Positions 53,265 through 63,689 of a DNA stretch of 64,000 nt are shown in pieces. The position numbers were made by a program, and so were the translations under genes. The DNA is from Oegoconia quadripuncta (lineage: Eukaryota; Arthropoda; Insecta; Lepidoptera; Autostichidae). Numbering within the stretch: the first letter of the stretch is position 1; each line of letters starts with the position of its first letter. The stretch spans positions 7,349,731-7,413,730 of the forward strand of contig OX438758.1 in assembly GCA_949316235.1 (NCBI GenBank), in the 5' to 3' direction. Under the pieces are notes generated by a model that saw nothing but the letters and a program-made list of their open reading frames with translations, was not told the DNA's origin and made no database searches.

Positions 53265-54006
53265 CTGAGCCGTTGAAGAATGGAAGTCAAGAAATACACT
53301 GTTTTAACACTGAAAATGTTTTTTGGATGTATAGCCCCCCCATTTTCGCTGAGAGTGCGAAATCGTCCTGGTGTCGCGAATTTTGTAGCTAAGCGAGAGG
53401 TTGAGTTGAGTTTATGCTCTACACTACGAATAAATAAAAAATATTCCCTTTATATTGTACACTTATTAGGGGAAAGAGTAGGTATAATGTGTAGTTATCC
53501 TATTCTTGTGTTTTACGTACAAATAAATAAATGTATACAATAAATTGTGAAAAACATCAATTTCTTTTTTTATTCGTTTTCAATGTACCCGAAGGTCGTG
53601 AATGGCATGAGATCTGTGGATTTTTTTTAATTTATTGATTCACAAACAGAAGTTGCGCTAATACAGGCACATCTTAATATATATATAAATTATATACTTT
53701 TGAACTATAGCTTTTTTCTTTGTATAGTTTCCTTTGTATCTATAGTTCAATAGTAACAACTATTTTTAAGTTTAGCTTTAGCTTTTAGAGTCGAAAGAGA
53801 TATCTAGACTGTCACTATATTTGTTATACAATCTACTTAATCTGGGAACAGTAGATTAAGAAACACTTTTATCCTGTACATTTCTCTAAGCGTGAGTTTG
53901 TGAAGAACAAATAAAGATACATTTTATTATTATTATAACCCAGCTCAGTTCTTCTGAGGGGGGGGGGACGACACACACACATAAGTTTTTGTAAACATAA
54001 TACATG
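53265..54006. other. No gene recognised
   Basis: An 87-codon frame at 53280-53543 has no recognised domain. AACAAATAAAGATACATTTT plus (ATT)n at 53907-53936 looks like a LINE 3' end. A G9 run is at 53960-53968. Confidence 0.4.
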
Positions 54007-54125
54007 TTAAAAATGTAATCATCCATAACTCGGGTACATCGTGTACTCATCGTGTAAATAATGCCCCTAGCGGGAGCTTTTAGTGTATCAGTCAGGACTC
54101 AGGAATACACAAAACAGGTCGATAT
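54007..54125 (-). mobile_element. SINE A head fragment, decayed
   Basis: ATCATCCATAACTCGGGTAC, ATAATGCCCCTAGCGGGAG, ACACAAAACAGGTCGATAT. The B-box region is partly deleted. Confidence 0.65.
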
Positions 54126-54940
54126 AGGTATAAAGAGGTATAAGCATTGATAGGTAGTTAGTTGGATAGTATGAGATTATTGTGTGACATCGCTGTCACC
54201 TGTCACGGACGACAACTGACATGTGCGGCGGAGATTACTGTGCCATTGCCTTGGACATAGACTCTTTTGCCTATCCTATGTGGATGAATAAAACAAAAAA
54301 AAATTGGACATAGACTTTTTTTAGTTTCTCGGAGAAGGCAAAGGGATTTAACCTCTATGTCCTCTCTTTCCTTTTTATAATTCCGCGGGTCAAGTATCTC
54401 GGCGCGCCTGTCAAATTTTCGAAAATACCTGCGGTGTTAAAAACGTTTATAGATACTCTTCTACTGGGTGTATTTGTAATCTGTGAAAAGCTATAGCTAC
54501 GGGAATATATTATCTATGGATATAATGAATGAACACTACTACAGCTATAATACAAAAAATCAGAAAAATGTTACGAGTTGTAATATGTAGGTATACCTAT
54601 ATCCACGATATAATTGGTATTTTTACGGAAAGTACAGATTTATTTCATGTTTTTCTTAAAAAAACGGGTAATTCAATAAATTGTTATGAGAATTGGAAGC
54701 TCTATGGCCAGGTTCCTAAGCCTGTTCTAATAAAAAACAGTAGTTGGAATTCTATGCCTATACTCCCACCCAAAGAGAAAAAAAATATTTTCGCAAATAC
54801 AGACTAAATATCATAGCTAACATGACATGGCGCACATTATTGGATGCGGAATTTAATAGAGAACAAGTTCAAACACAGTCTAAAGGAATTGGAACTCTAT
54901 AATCATTACAATTGAGAGTTGAAAGTCGGGTGTACCGCCG
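54126..54940. other. No gene recognised
   Basis: A 92-codon frame at 54529-54807 has no recognised domain and a base composition like its surroundings. Confidence 0.4.
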
Positions 54941-54993
54941 ACACCGATCGGTGTTCGCGAGTGTTGAAGGTTATTTTGGACACCGATCGGTGT
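54941..54993. repeat. Two copies of a 14-base palindrome
   Basis: ACACCGATCGGTGT at 54941-54954 and again at 54980-54993, each extended as GACACCGATCGGTGTTCGCG. The copies are 39 bases apart in AT-rich surroundings. A repeated operator-like site or a duplicated block; no adjacent gene supports regulation. Confidence 0.85.
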
Positions 54994-55747
54994 TCGCGTC
55001 CGCCTAAAGGTTAAGGACTTAAATATAATATTAATTAATACAGCGATGTCTTATTTCTCTTATTTCTTCAGTTTATATGTCAGTCTCAGTCAGAACAAGT
55101 AATTCTACTTGTAAAGTATATGACTACTTGGCGTATATAGAATCTAGTCACGGTCAAGTCATTCTTCAGTAAAGTGACACAATGCTTTACAAAAGATTTT
55201 GGCGGCTTCTTGTGGGAACCCCAAAGCTTCGTTACGCACTTTAATTTACACTTTCCTTCACTTGTACACCATCACTAACTTTTCCTGCACAATATTCTGC
55301 CATTATATCTTCAAAAGTCAGAATGAAAAAGTTATAAGAATTATAAACAAAATGCAACTTGACTCGCCGCGATCCTGCCAAAAAGCACCTTGGACATTGA
55401 AAACAGTGTACTTTCCTGAAAAAAAAAATAAGTCATTGTACAAGATCATTTAAAGTGCCCTGGCAACATTGTGTTAAAATGTCTTTTTGTGCAGTTGCGT
55501 ACAAAAGTGAAGCTTAAATTTAGGACGGTGGAGCATATTTTACTTTTGGCCTTCCCTAAGATTTCCAACACTCTTCTTCATATTTATTAGTCTTGTTTTT
55601 GTGTGTAATGGATTTTTAAGTGAATAAACAACAAGTAGGGCTTTTTATTTTTGAAACAAAGGCTTACTTTCGCACATAAAAGTACATACATTCTCTGTAA
55701 ATTCCTGTATAGGTACTCTATTTTTCTGTACCAAGTGTTATATAATA
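54994..55747. other. No gene recognised
   Basis: An 84-codon frame at 55199-55453 has no recognised domain. Confidence 0.4.
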
Positions 55748-56045
55748 AATAATAATAATAAATGTCTTTGCACAAACACAGCACCATCTAGATCCACAGT
55801 AAGCATGTAGGTTCGTGTTATGGATACCAGATGGTTGATCTTCTTCAATTTAAGAGTTATGCTCTTGTCGGTGGAGTAACGACCATGTCTCTCTACTTTC
55901 CGCCCTCGTTTTAACCTCTTGGTACGACACGACATTCACCTTTTCTTTCACATGGTGGTTGATAAACTACACAAATACATTTTTTTTTTGGAAATAAACA
56001 CATGTATAAATGAACAACATCCATAACTCGGGAACATATGTCTGG
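55748..56045 (-). mobile_element. SINE A split by a 116-bp insertion
   Basis: The tail half ends GATACCAGATGGTTGAT at 55839 and the SINE resumes at 55956 with the duplicated TGGTTGAT followed by AAACTACACAAATACATT, and ATCCATAACTCGGGAACATA. The tRNA head beyond this is lost. Confidence 0.85.
55840..55955 (-). mobile_element. Family K insertion with 8-bp target duplication
   Basis: A 116-base insert flanked by TGGTTGAT at 55832-55839 and 55956-55963. It contains TGCTCTTGTCGGTGGA, TCTCTCTACTTTCCGCC and TTGGTACGACACGACATTCA. The same words occur at 62155-62350, and CTCCACCGACAAGAGC and its kin occur near 8574 and 38143. CTTCTTCAATTTAAGAG at its left edge recurs inverted at 8600 and 38160. Strand and class are uncertain. 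Confidence 0.8.
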
Positions 56046-56064
56046 GCCTGTCTACAAACATGGG

Positions 56065-56230
56065 TAGGCTTGCAAGTTTCAACGTCGACGGGCTCACCCC
56101 CTGTCACATATATATTTGTGTATATTTCGAATGATGAACCCTGTTCGGAGCATAAAGTATTTAATGTTTGGCACAACCCAAAACGCTCATGTTTGGGATA
56201 TTTCTTAATATCCCAATAAACCCATTATGG
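56065..56230 (-). repeat. Dispersed repeat family D
   Basis: TTTCAACGTCGACGGGCTCA, GTATATTTCGAATGATGAAC, TTAATGTTTGGCACAACCC, TAAACCCATTATGGATAAAGG. Confidence 0.65.
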
Positions 56231-56277
56231 ATAAAGGTATATAATATGTTAAAGTTACATTTATTATTGCCATCTAA

Positions 56278-56493
56278 TCTAACTAATATTATAAATGCGA
56301 AGGTCGCCCGCGGGTTCGCCTACATGGAATAACTTTATCGCGAAAATTAGTCTATCCCTCCGGAACTATGATTTAATCCAGGGTTTGTTCTACCTATATA
56401 CCAAATTTCATCCAAATCCGTTCATCCTTTTCGCCGTGATTGAGCAACCAACAAACAAACTTCTAAACTTTCGTATTTGTAATATTAGTTAGA
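56278..56493 (-). mobile_element. Family E copy bounded by 24-bp TIRs
   Basis: TCTAACTAATATTATAAATG plus CGAA (56278-56301) is mirrored by TTCGTATTTGTAATATTAGT plus TAGA (56470-56493), 22 of 24 positions matching. The 216-base element is non-coding. This copy defines both ends of family E and indicates a MITE-type DNA element. Confidence 0.8.
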
Positions 56494-56754
56494 TACCAAA
56501 AAGCCGATACATCCCATTTAGATGATATATATTTATTTCGATACTCAATATGGCTAGGAAAAATTAAATTAAATAAAGGATTGTTGTAAATTCTGTTAAT
56601 TAGGTTTCCGCGTGTATAGTGTGTACCATACCATAATTAGAAAAATAGTTAAGGAAAAAAATATAATATAAAAAATATAATCTAATATTTTTAAAGCCGG
56701 AATCGATTCTAAACGTGATTCTGACCAAACTAATTTCAGGTTTCAATTTATACA
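56494..56754. other. No gene recognised
   Basis: AT-rich. Confidence 0.4.
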
Positions 56755-56988
56755 ATAAATAAATATCTTTGCACATACACACAGCGCCATCTAGGTCCAC
56801 AGTAAGCGTCTAACCTTGTGTTATGGATACCAGATGGTTGATAAACTATACAAATACATGTATAAATTTAAAACATCCATACTCCGAAAACACATGTCTG
56901 TATTCATCAATCAAACATAGCGGGATTCGAGACCGCGGCCTTTTGGTGTAGTAGCAGTTTCTAACCACTACACCAATTCAATAACATT
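56755..56988 (-). mobile_element. SINE A, near full length with small deletions
   Basis: CACACAGCGCCATCTAGGTC, GATACCAGATGGTTGATAAA, AGCGGGATTCGAGACCGCGG (B box altered), TTTCTAACCACTACACCAAT. Confidence 0.88.
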
Positions 56989-58524
56989 GTAGACATTATT
57001 GAAGATATGACTATCATAACAACTATCAAGAATTTTGCTCCGCTGTTTTTCATGTAAAGGCAGTCTCACTAACGTAGGCGGAGACGGTACGAGATGAAAA
57101 ATCACAGATGACTTTTTTTACTTTATTGTAAGAGTCACCACTCGGGGGAGCATCGTGTGTAATTACCGAGAAAAGTGTCTCTATTTAGTAGGAAGAATGT
57201 AGTTATTTTATCTTAGAGTGTCTTTTTGCTCGCAATACCTCAACAGAGTAAAGCATTTAAAGAGCTGGAAATGCAATTGTTTTAAAAATATAGCTTGTCA
57301 TTTATGATGGCTACTAATTACAAAAGTCTTGTACAGATTTTAATTTTAACAATTAAGTAACTATTGCTCACGATTTTTGAAGATATATCCAAGTTGTTTT
57401 GATTGCTATGGGGTAGGGAAGGAGAATTTTGGAGTGCAAGCGTACCTATGAGAAGCTCAGCGGATGACTGAAACGAAACGAAATAAACATAAAATATAAA
57501 TAGTGTCATTAGTGACCATGGAACCTGAGATATTTCCCAGTGAAGGGTAAACTTAGTTGCATGGCCCTCACGCTATCCAACTCAGTGGTATTCATCCAGA
57601 CTAGTCAATAATTCCTTCTGCTCAAATTCCATGACCAACACCTTAGTAAGGAACTACCACGGGATACTACAAGTCTGGGTGGTAATAGGTAACACAAGCC
57701 ATTTACACCACAGTATGTAGCAATACTTACAGTGTATGTTCTCTGATGGTCTGCAGCAATCCTGAACCTCTGTTCTCAGTGCGGGAATATAACTATTCTC
57801 TCCAAGTGTCTGCGTACTTCCGGTGGAATAGGTACTTTTATTTATTTTCAAACAAATCAGATCCTTGTCATAAATATGTCGCTAATTCATCTAGCGTGAC
57901 GACATATTTATTTGGTGATTTATTCATTTGATTTATTTATTTGACTTACGGTTTCTCCTTTATCACCGAAAGTTACAAAACACTTTTGTCGCCAAATGTA
58001 TTATTAAAATCAATGGAGCGAGGCTGCCCGATACCGCGTCTGTCCACGCCGCGCAGTATTGATATTGACTACGACTGTACTTCGTCCGTGGCTAATGTAC
58101 AGTGAACTGACAGTTTTCCCGACTCGTTTCTTTGCCTTAATTTATATGAAAGACTTTTTTGTAGGAGGCGAGGGGCCATGATAAATGTTCTCTTTGAAAT
58201 GTCATCGAGCTGTAAGTGTTTTGTGAAACAATGAATGGAGGATCTTGATGCCTTTTAACATTTTGAAATATAAGTATTTTTATGCTAAAGAAGTTTGAGG
58301 TAATTTGGACAAGAAGACGTTGAGTTTCCCGAACTTGAAACTGCGCTACATTTTCTCGTCCATAACACTACCGGTGATCACTTATGGGATTGAGACGTGG
58401 TGGTGAAAGCTCAAGATTATGCAACGAGAAGGTGATGCTTAGCGTTTCATTACCAAATCGAATTCGGAATTAAGAAATCCGTAGAAGAACAAAAGTCACC
58501 GACATAGCCTAGCGGTTTACAAAA
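56989..58524. other. No gene recognised
   Basis: Frames up to 66 codons, none recognised. No repeat shared with the rest of the window by eye. Confidence 0.4.
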
Positions 58525-59056
58525 TCTTCCTTTCAATAAATTTAAAGCTACTATAACTATAAATGTATTTTATTTGACATAAAGAATTGTATTAATAAAT
58601 TAAGTAAAGTTTTTTAAATTCTAACTGCTAAAATATTGTATGCCTTTACGGCGGAACATAGCGCTCTAAGGATTTTGTAAGACCAAATGCTACCTGTGAT
58701 TCACAATAAACGTACTTTGACTTTGACTTTATAATACAGAAAGTTATTAAGAAAACATATTATAAAATATCAGATTATTTAGATGATAAACATTCATGGA
58801 CATGAACAGCCCGTTCGCGTAATCAGGCTATTTCACAATTAATAATGAAATATTATAAATATAAAATAATAATTTTGTAACATAAAAACCTTTTTTTTAA
58901 AAAAAGAGCAACCTCTTGAGTTTCTTGCTTGTTCTTCTCCTGGGGAAAAGTGGCTTTTGAACAAGCAGTAGCTTAAAAAATGTAAAATCTGACCATTTTA
59001 AGTGTACCCTGTGTAGCTACAAAATAGCATTTTTTTGATTTTGATTTTTGATTTTA
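58525..59056 (+). mobile_element. LINE-1* 3' end with coding remnant, interrupted
   Basis: CTTCCTTTCAATAAATTTAA, AAGAAAACATATTATAAAAT, ATGATAAACATTCATGGACA, TTTCTTGCTTGTTCTTCTC, GAACAAGCAGTAGCTTAAA, and the tail TTTTTTGATTTTGATTTTTG. Almost parallel to 14340-14888, including CATGAACAGCCCGTTCGCG. A second LINE end is inserted at 58557-58729. Confidence 0.8.
58557..58729 (+). mobile_element. LINE 3' end nested in LINE-1*
   Basis: The 173-base insert ends CACAATAAACGTACTTTGAC plus (TTTGAC)n. TATAA at 58552-58556 and 58730-58734 may be the target duplication. The uninterrupted sequence at 14396 (ACTATAAAACAGAAAC) defines the empty site. Confidence 0.7.
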
Positions 59057-59240
59057 GTAAAGTGGCAGTGCGCACTGATGGCCGGTAGGGCATTTAATTT
59101 CTCGATTGCACACCGGGAAGCGAAGTATAGCTTAGCGTACAAGGTGGACAGGCGACCTAATGAACGTCGCGGGAAGTCGCTGGATACAGCATATGTTCAG
59201 CAGTGGACTTCCTATCGCGGATATGAAGATAATACTTGTT
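59056..59240 (+). mobile_element. RTE-like LINE 3' fragment
   Basis: GCAGTGCGCACTGATGGCCG, GACAGGCGACCTAATGAACG, TCGCGGGAAGTCGCTGGATA and GCATATGTTCAGCAGTGGAC. The frame 59048-59242 still reads AYVQQWTSYRGYED near its end, the RTE C-terminal phrase. Joined directly to the preceding LINE-1* tail. Confidence 0.7.
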
Positions 59241-59517
59241 AGATTTAAAACTTTCTTATTTCTCCACATATTTACCGAGGCTCCCCGATAAACTTTTTTG
59301 GCTATATAATCCTGGGAGTATTGTCTAAGAAGTTAGATCTTTCAACACTAGTTTTATATCGTCAACTCGGTCAACAATTCTTTGATGCTTTTATTTAAAA
59401 ATAATTTGTTACTCAGTAATTATCTAAGTATAAATTAAACTAAGATTACATAAAGTAATGATTTTATTGCAATTATTGAATCTGCTATTGTACTGGGAGG
59501 AATGAAAATGTACTAGT
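59241..59517. other. No gene recognised
   Basis: AT-rich spacer. Confidence 0.4.
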
Positions 59518-59690
59518 GTGATATTCAGTCTAATTATACAATATAATTGTAACCCAAAACTTATTTAAAAGAGCAACCCTTGAGTTTCTTGGTCGTTCTT
59601 CCCTGGGGAGTCAGCTTTGCGAATGAGCAATCATTTTAATATTAAGATAAAAAATGTGACGTTTTCAAGTGATTTTTTTTTTTTTTTAAC
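59518..59690 (+). mobile_element. LINE-1* 3' UTR fragment
   Basis: GATATTCAGTCTAATTATAC, TTTAAAAGAGCAACCCTTGA, AAAAAATGTGACGTTTTCAA and a T-rich end. Shares variant words with 26500-26660. Confidence 0.75.
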
Positions 59691-59771
59691 ACATGTTCTT
59701 TATTTGTTAATGTATTTCTGTTTGTGAGAGCATTAATTGGCTCTCTGTTTCATATAATAGTTGGTATTAGT

Positions 59772-59829
59772 GTTATTGTCTGTTAATTTGTATCAAGCTG
59801 ATGCTTGATACAAATAAACAGACAATAAC
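59772..59829. repeat. 27-base near-perfect foldback hairpin
   Basis: Arm 59772-59798 (GTTATTGTCTGTTAATTTG and TATCAAGC), loop TGAT, arm 59803-59829; one mismatch in 27. A very short loop again suggests a snap-back copy. Confidence 0.9.
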
Positions 59830-59895
59830 TTTTAATATTTTGAACACCCAAACAACTTAATATTTGGGATAACTCTGACCACCCCATATGGGATA
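59830..59895 (-). repeat. Dispersed repeat family D fragment
   Basis: TTTTAATATTTTGAACACCC, AATATTTGGGATAACTCTGA, CATATGGGATAAAGTTGT. Confidence 0.5.
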
Positions 59896-60542
59896 AAGTT
59901 GTAAAATTGTACCTAATTCTGTGACCTACCGTTAAAAACTTCTTTAACATTTCCTGCACTATTTAACGGTTACACTTAAAAATCTCTGCCTTACTTCAGA
60001 TCATAAACCCAAGGAACGACTTCACACCAACTTTCGGTCGCCCGCAATAAAACGAAAAATACTGACACATGGACCACTTGCTCTGAAGGGCAATAACTCC
60101 GGCAGTCATTCGCACGCGGCGCCACTGTGCGAGGACACTTGAAAATGAAAATATATAGCCACTCGACACTTGAGAGCGCGACTGTACTCTCACTGTCTTC
60201 GTAGAAATGTAATTTTTTACTCTTTTATTTTGTAACTGTTATGGAGCGGAGCCACAGCTTTGTACAATCAGATGCATAAGTGTAATACCAGTTTTAAACG
60301 CAGAGTTTTGTATTTAAGAGGGTGTATCGTGGCGTCCTCATTTGATATTAATAAGGTTTCACTCACCATGCAATTCACTCTGTAGAACAACACTAACAGA
60401 CAGATACGGAAAGCAACTTTGTTTTATACTATTTAAAGAATAGATTTAGAGATATAACAAATGTTTCATAAATCTTGAACTTTCTAAGTAAACTTCCAAC
60501 ATCCAAACTTACTAATGTGGACAATGAAAACTGTTGGCGTTA
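59896..60542. other. No gene recognised
   Basis: A 65-codon frame at 59996-60193 has no recognised domain. Confidence 0.4.
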
Positions 60543-61321
60543 AGGTACAGATAGACATGCTAGTAAGTAGCACGAAAGCATGCTATTAATCAGCAAGTGC
60601 TACCTAGTGGCATGTGTGTCGAAACCATTGCTAGTAACGAGTATGCTTATAATGAGCATGCTTACAAATCGATCGACGTTGGATTTTTGGGCATGCTATC
60701 TGAGGCGAGGGTACAAGGGGCCGTGCTTTAAGCATGTCTGAACTTTGGATATGAACATGTTAGTATCGTCAGTTATTCGTGCGTGGACGTCTTCGCGCCA
60801 AAAATGTCTCGCTGGAGTGACCCAATTACGGACCCTTTTTGTTTTTTCTTCTCTTATTCTTCATGGATGATAGAACTTTTTGGATTTATTGCATTGCAAG
60901 CAAAAGTATGATTTTATTCAGTTCAGCCTCGTCTTATTTATTTATGTCGTATGGTTCTTCGCGTACGAAATAGCAAGTGTACGAATTGTTTGCTTAAAAG
61001 CATGCTCATTCAGGAGCATGCTTAAAACTAGCATTTGATATTATGAATTTAACAGTAATTAATGTTATCGACTTCAATTATGTAAATGAATTTAGTAACC
61101 AAAAAAATACTTATTACTCTAATAGTTTTAAGATTTATAGATATTTGCATGCTGCTAAACATTTTATAACGTACCCTATTCAATGGGCAAATAAATCATT
61201 TGTATTTGTATTTACACCTACTTATTACTTACAAACGTATCGGTTTAGGAGCATTCTCATTTTAAGCATACTCTTATGCATGTTTGTAGCGTGCTATTAA
61301 AGGACGTGTCTATCTGTACCT
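60543..61321. mobile_element. PIF/Harbinger-like MITE with TTA target duplication
   Basis: AGGTACAGATAGACATG at 60543 and its inverse CGTGTCTATCTGTACCT ending at 61321 are flanked by TTA (60540-60542 and 61322-61324). A 3-base TWA duplication is characteristic of PIF/Harbinger elements. The 779-base interior has no transposase frame; an 85-codon frame at 61043-61300 is not recognised. GCATGC occurs six times inside (60578, 60656, 60691, 61000, 61016, 61147), possibly subterminal binding sites. Confidence 0.8.
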
Positions 61322-62154
61322 TTACAACGAAATCAAAATATTATATCACATAAAGCACAAAGCCCAGAGCTAGTCTTTTGCTTATTAAGTTTAATTTTTA
61401 ATATTCGCGCTCAACTCGGCGTAAAATTGCAATCTACCTCCCAAATGGGAGAAAAAGTGTTCTTTTGCGAATTATTCATATTTCTGTTTTGCCCAAGGAT
61501 GGCTTATAGCCAGTTAGTACCTGCGAGATAACTGTATACCAAGAATTCAAGCACAGACTTTGTTTTAAATACCATTCTTACACTAACCTACAATGCTTAG
61601 GTAGTTGTTTTGAATAAATTTTATAAATGTTTGTATCCTAATAAACAAAAATTAATTAAAGACTTTACAAAGAGCATATCTTGCGAGTTTCTTGCTTATT
61701 CTATTCTTTTTTACACGTCTTAGACAGATACCCTTGTACAGTCAGAAACAGATAAACAGTCCTGCTTAATACAAATTAAGATTTTCGGCAAATCATGAAT
61801 ATATTTAGATGTTACTCTTTGCGTATAGTTAAACTTAGTAATTGCTGTAACTAAATATTTATCGAAAAGTGTTCATTATTTTCAGAGAAAATTTGATTTG
61901 TAAGATGCAGGCCTGTAAATGTTTATCTGTTTTGACGGTACTATAAGAACAGGTAACCCAGAACCCGGGAAAATTTTGAAAAGTTAATTTTCAAATTGTC
62001 ACCACAGGAACTCGGACTCGATACTTTGGCATGCCATTCACAAAGCGTAATCAAAACGTCACAGAGGTTGTCACCATTGTCGGTGCTGGGTGTTGTTGTC
62101 TGTTCATAAAAACTTATTTAGATAGATATCATCATCGTCTTATTTAAGAGCTGT
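61322..62154. other. No gene recognised
   Basis: 61660-61720 (GAGTTTCTTGCTTATTCTAT) is a short LINE-1* 3' UTR remnant. The rest is unassigned. Confidence 0.4.
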
Positions 62155-62350
62155 CGATCGATGATGCTCTTGTCGGTGGAAATTTTTCCATATCTCTCTG
62201 CTCTCCGCCTTCCTCTTGACCTCCTGATACGAGAACACGTTCAACTTCTGCATGTATCTTATTCTCGGTCTCTTTTTCTTTTCCCCTTTATTCTTCCATC
62301 TATTATGGTTTTGATGAATACATCGTGTCGTATAAGGTGTCCCAGCATTT
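62155..62350 (+). repeat. Dispersed repeat family K, longer copy
   Basis: GATGCTCTTGTCGGTGGAAA, ATCTCTCTGCTCTCCGCCT, CTCTTGACCTCCTGATACGA, GAACACGTTCAACTTCTG align with the 116-base insert at 55840-55955 and extend beyond it. Class unknown. Confidence 0.6.
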
Positions 62351-62489
62351 TCCCTCTTCTTTATAGATAAGTTTAAAATTATTATATAATAAAAAATATT
62401 TATTTATAGCGTTCTGTTATTAATGCACGAGGTAGAGACTGAAAAGCAGCTATTTTGCTGAAGCTGCATCCTATTTATCCACAAAGTTA
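62351..62489. other. AT-rich spacer
   Basis: Nothing recognised. Confidence 0.4.
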
Positions 62490-62792
62490 GCAAATCATCA
62501 TCAGTCCGTAAACATCCCACTGCAGGGATATAGACCTTCCCTCATATTGAGGAAGTACGGGCCATAGTCCGCCACGCTGGCCCAGTGCGGGTTGGGGACT
62601 GCCCATGCCTTCGATTTTTTTTTTAATTTCTCAGGCGTTTTCCTGCACAGTTTAAGAGAAGTCGGATATTTATCCGACTTCTCTTATTTAAATTTAAAAA
62701 CTCATTGGTCCATGGCCTGCCTGGGGATCGAACCTGGACCTCCCAAATTGGGAGACTGTGCCTCCTCCGCTGAGCCACCGACGCTCCAGTTA
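62490..62792 (-). mobile_element. SINE C, full length, with internal foldback
   Basis: (ATC)n, GTCCGTAAACATCCCACTGC, GGGCCATAGTCCGCCACGC, AACTCATTGGTCCATGGCCT, inverted B box GGGGATCGAACC, and head end CGCTGAGCCACCGACGCT. It carries a 16-base foldback at 62653-62686 not found in other SINE C copies. Confidence 0.92.
62653..62686. repeat. 16-base perfect foldback inside SINE C
   Basis: TAAGAGAAGTCGGATA (62653-62668), loop TT, TATCCGACTTCTCTTA (62671-62686). Other copies read GTCGGATAAACGCACATAAG here, so the second arm replaced or was inserted beside normal SINE sequence. Confidence 0.9.
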
Positions 62793-63271
62793 GCAAATAT
62801 TAAACTATAATTATTAATCATGTAGTCTAAATTTCATATCTTATTATTTATTATAGATTAAAGTCGTGCAGAAGTCTTGGATATTTTTTATTTGTTTCGC
62901 TTTCATTTATTTTTCTACTGACGCTTATGAAATCCATTTTCTTAGCACTGTAGGTACCTCATAGAACTAACTTTCCAGACTTTACAAGTTCCACCAAAAA
63001 GCAAGAGAAGTTAAATAAAATTATTTAACTTACAGAGCTGTGAGGCGAAATTTTAATTCCAACAGCGCTGTATTTTTCGCGATCCATTCAATTGGCTCTG
63101 AATTAATTCTCTCCTTCCCCCTCGTGGCATTAACCAAATGTATTCATGAGGTGTGTAGACACGGAAAAATATTATCGAGACTTATTTATGAAGAAGAGGA
63201 AACAGGTGAAATCGTGTACAATTTTCTAACTGAAGATCAGAATGGAAGTAGTGGATTCAGTGAAATATATT
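62793..63271. other. No gene recognised
   Basis: A 77-codon frame at 63040-63273 has no recognised domain and ends at the next TIR element. Confidence 0.4.
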
Positions 63272-63689
63272 AGGTCCTTACCTATGAAATTGGCGTTTTG
63301 TATGAAGAATTTCATTAAGACTGTTTTCTCCATACAAACATTTTTGTTTTTTTTTGGGAACGGCTAATCCAAATTTAGCTAAACTTTGTGTGTAATATCG
63401 CATAACATTAATTTAAGTATAGGCAGTGTTAATTTTTAAACGTAACCGCCTTATAAAAGTTTCAGCGAATCTAAGAAATGATTATGGGAAGCACATGAAA
63501 AGAGCTCTGTTCAAATTTTTTTTATCATGTCATTTAGCCCAGAAATTTAAAAATATTTCATGTGAAACCTTGAAATAATATTCAATTTTCCAAATAAAAA
63601 AACAAATTTGGATATAGCTTTGAAAATCTCAGGAATTGATACATATGGTTAACGAAGAAAAAAATCTCCAATTTCATAGGTAAAGACCC
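63272..63689. mobile_element. MITE-like element with 22-bp TIRs
   Basis: AGGTCCTTACCTATGAAATT plus GG at 63272 and its inverse ending in TAAAGACCC near 63689 match at about 20 of 22 positions. The 418-base interior is AT-rich and non-coding. Target duplication not certain. Confidence 0.75.

Noticed and set aside
54529..54807. 92-codon frame as a small gene
   Set aside because: No recognised domain or composition change; not distinguishable from chance without expression or conservation data.
61043..61300. 85-codon frame inside the TTA-flanked MITE as a transposase
   Set aside because: No DDE-type or other transposase motif; AT-rich low-complexity composition (N, Y, F, I).
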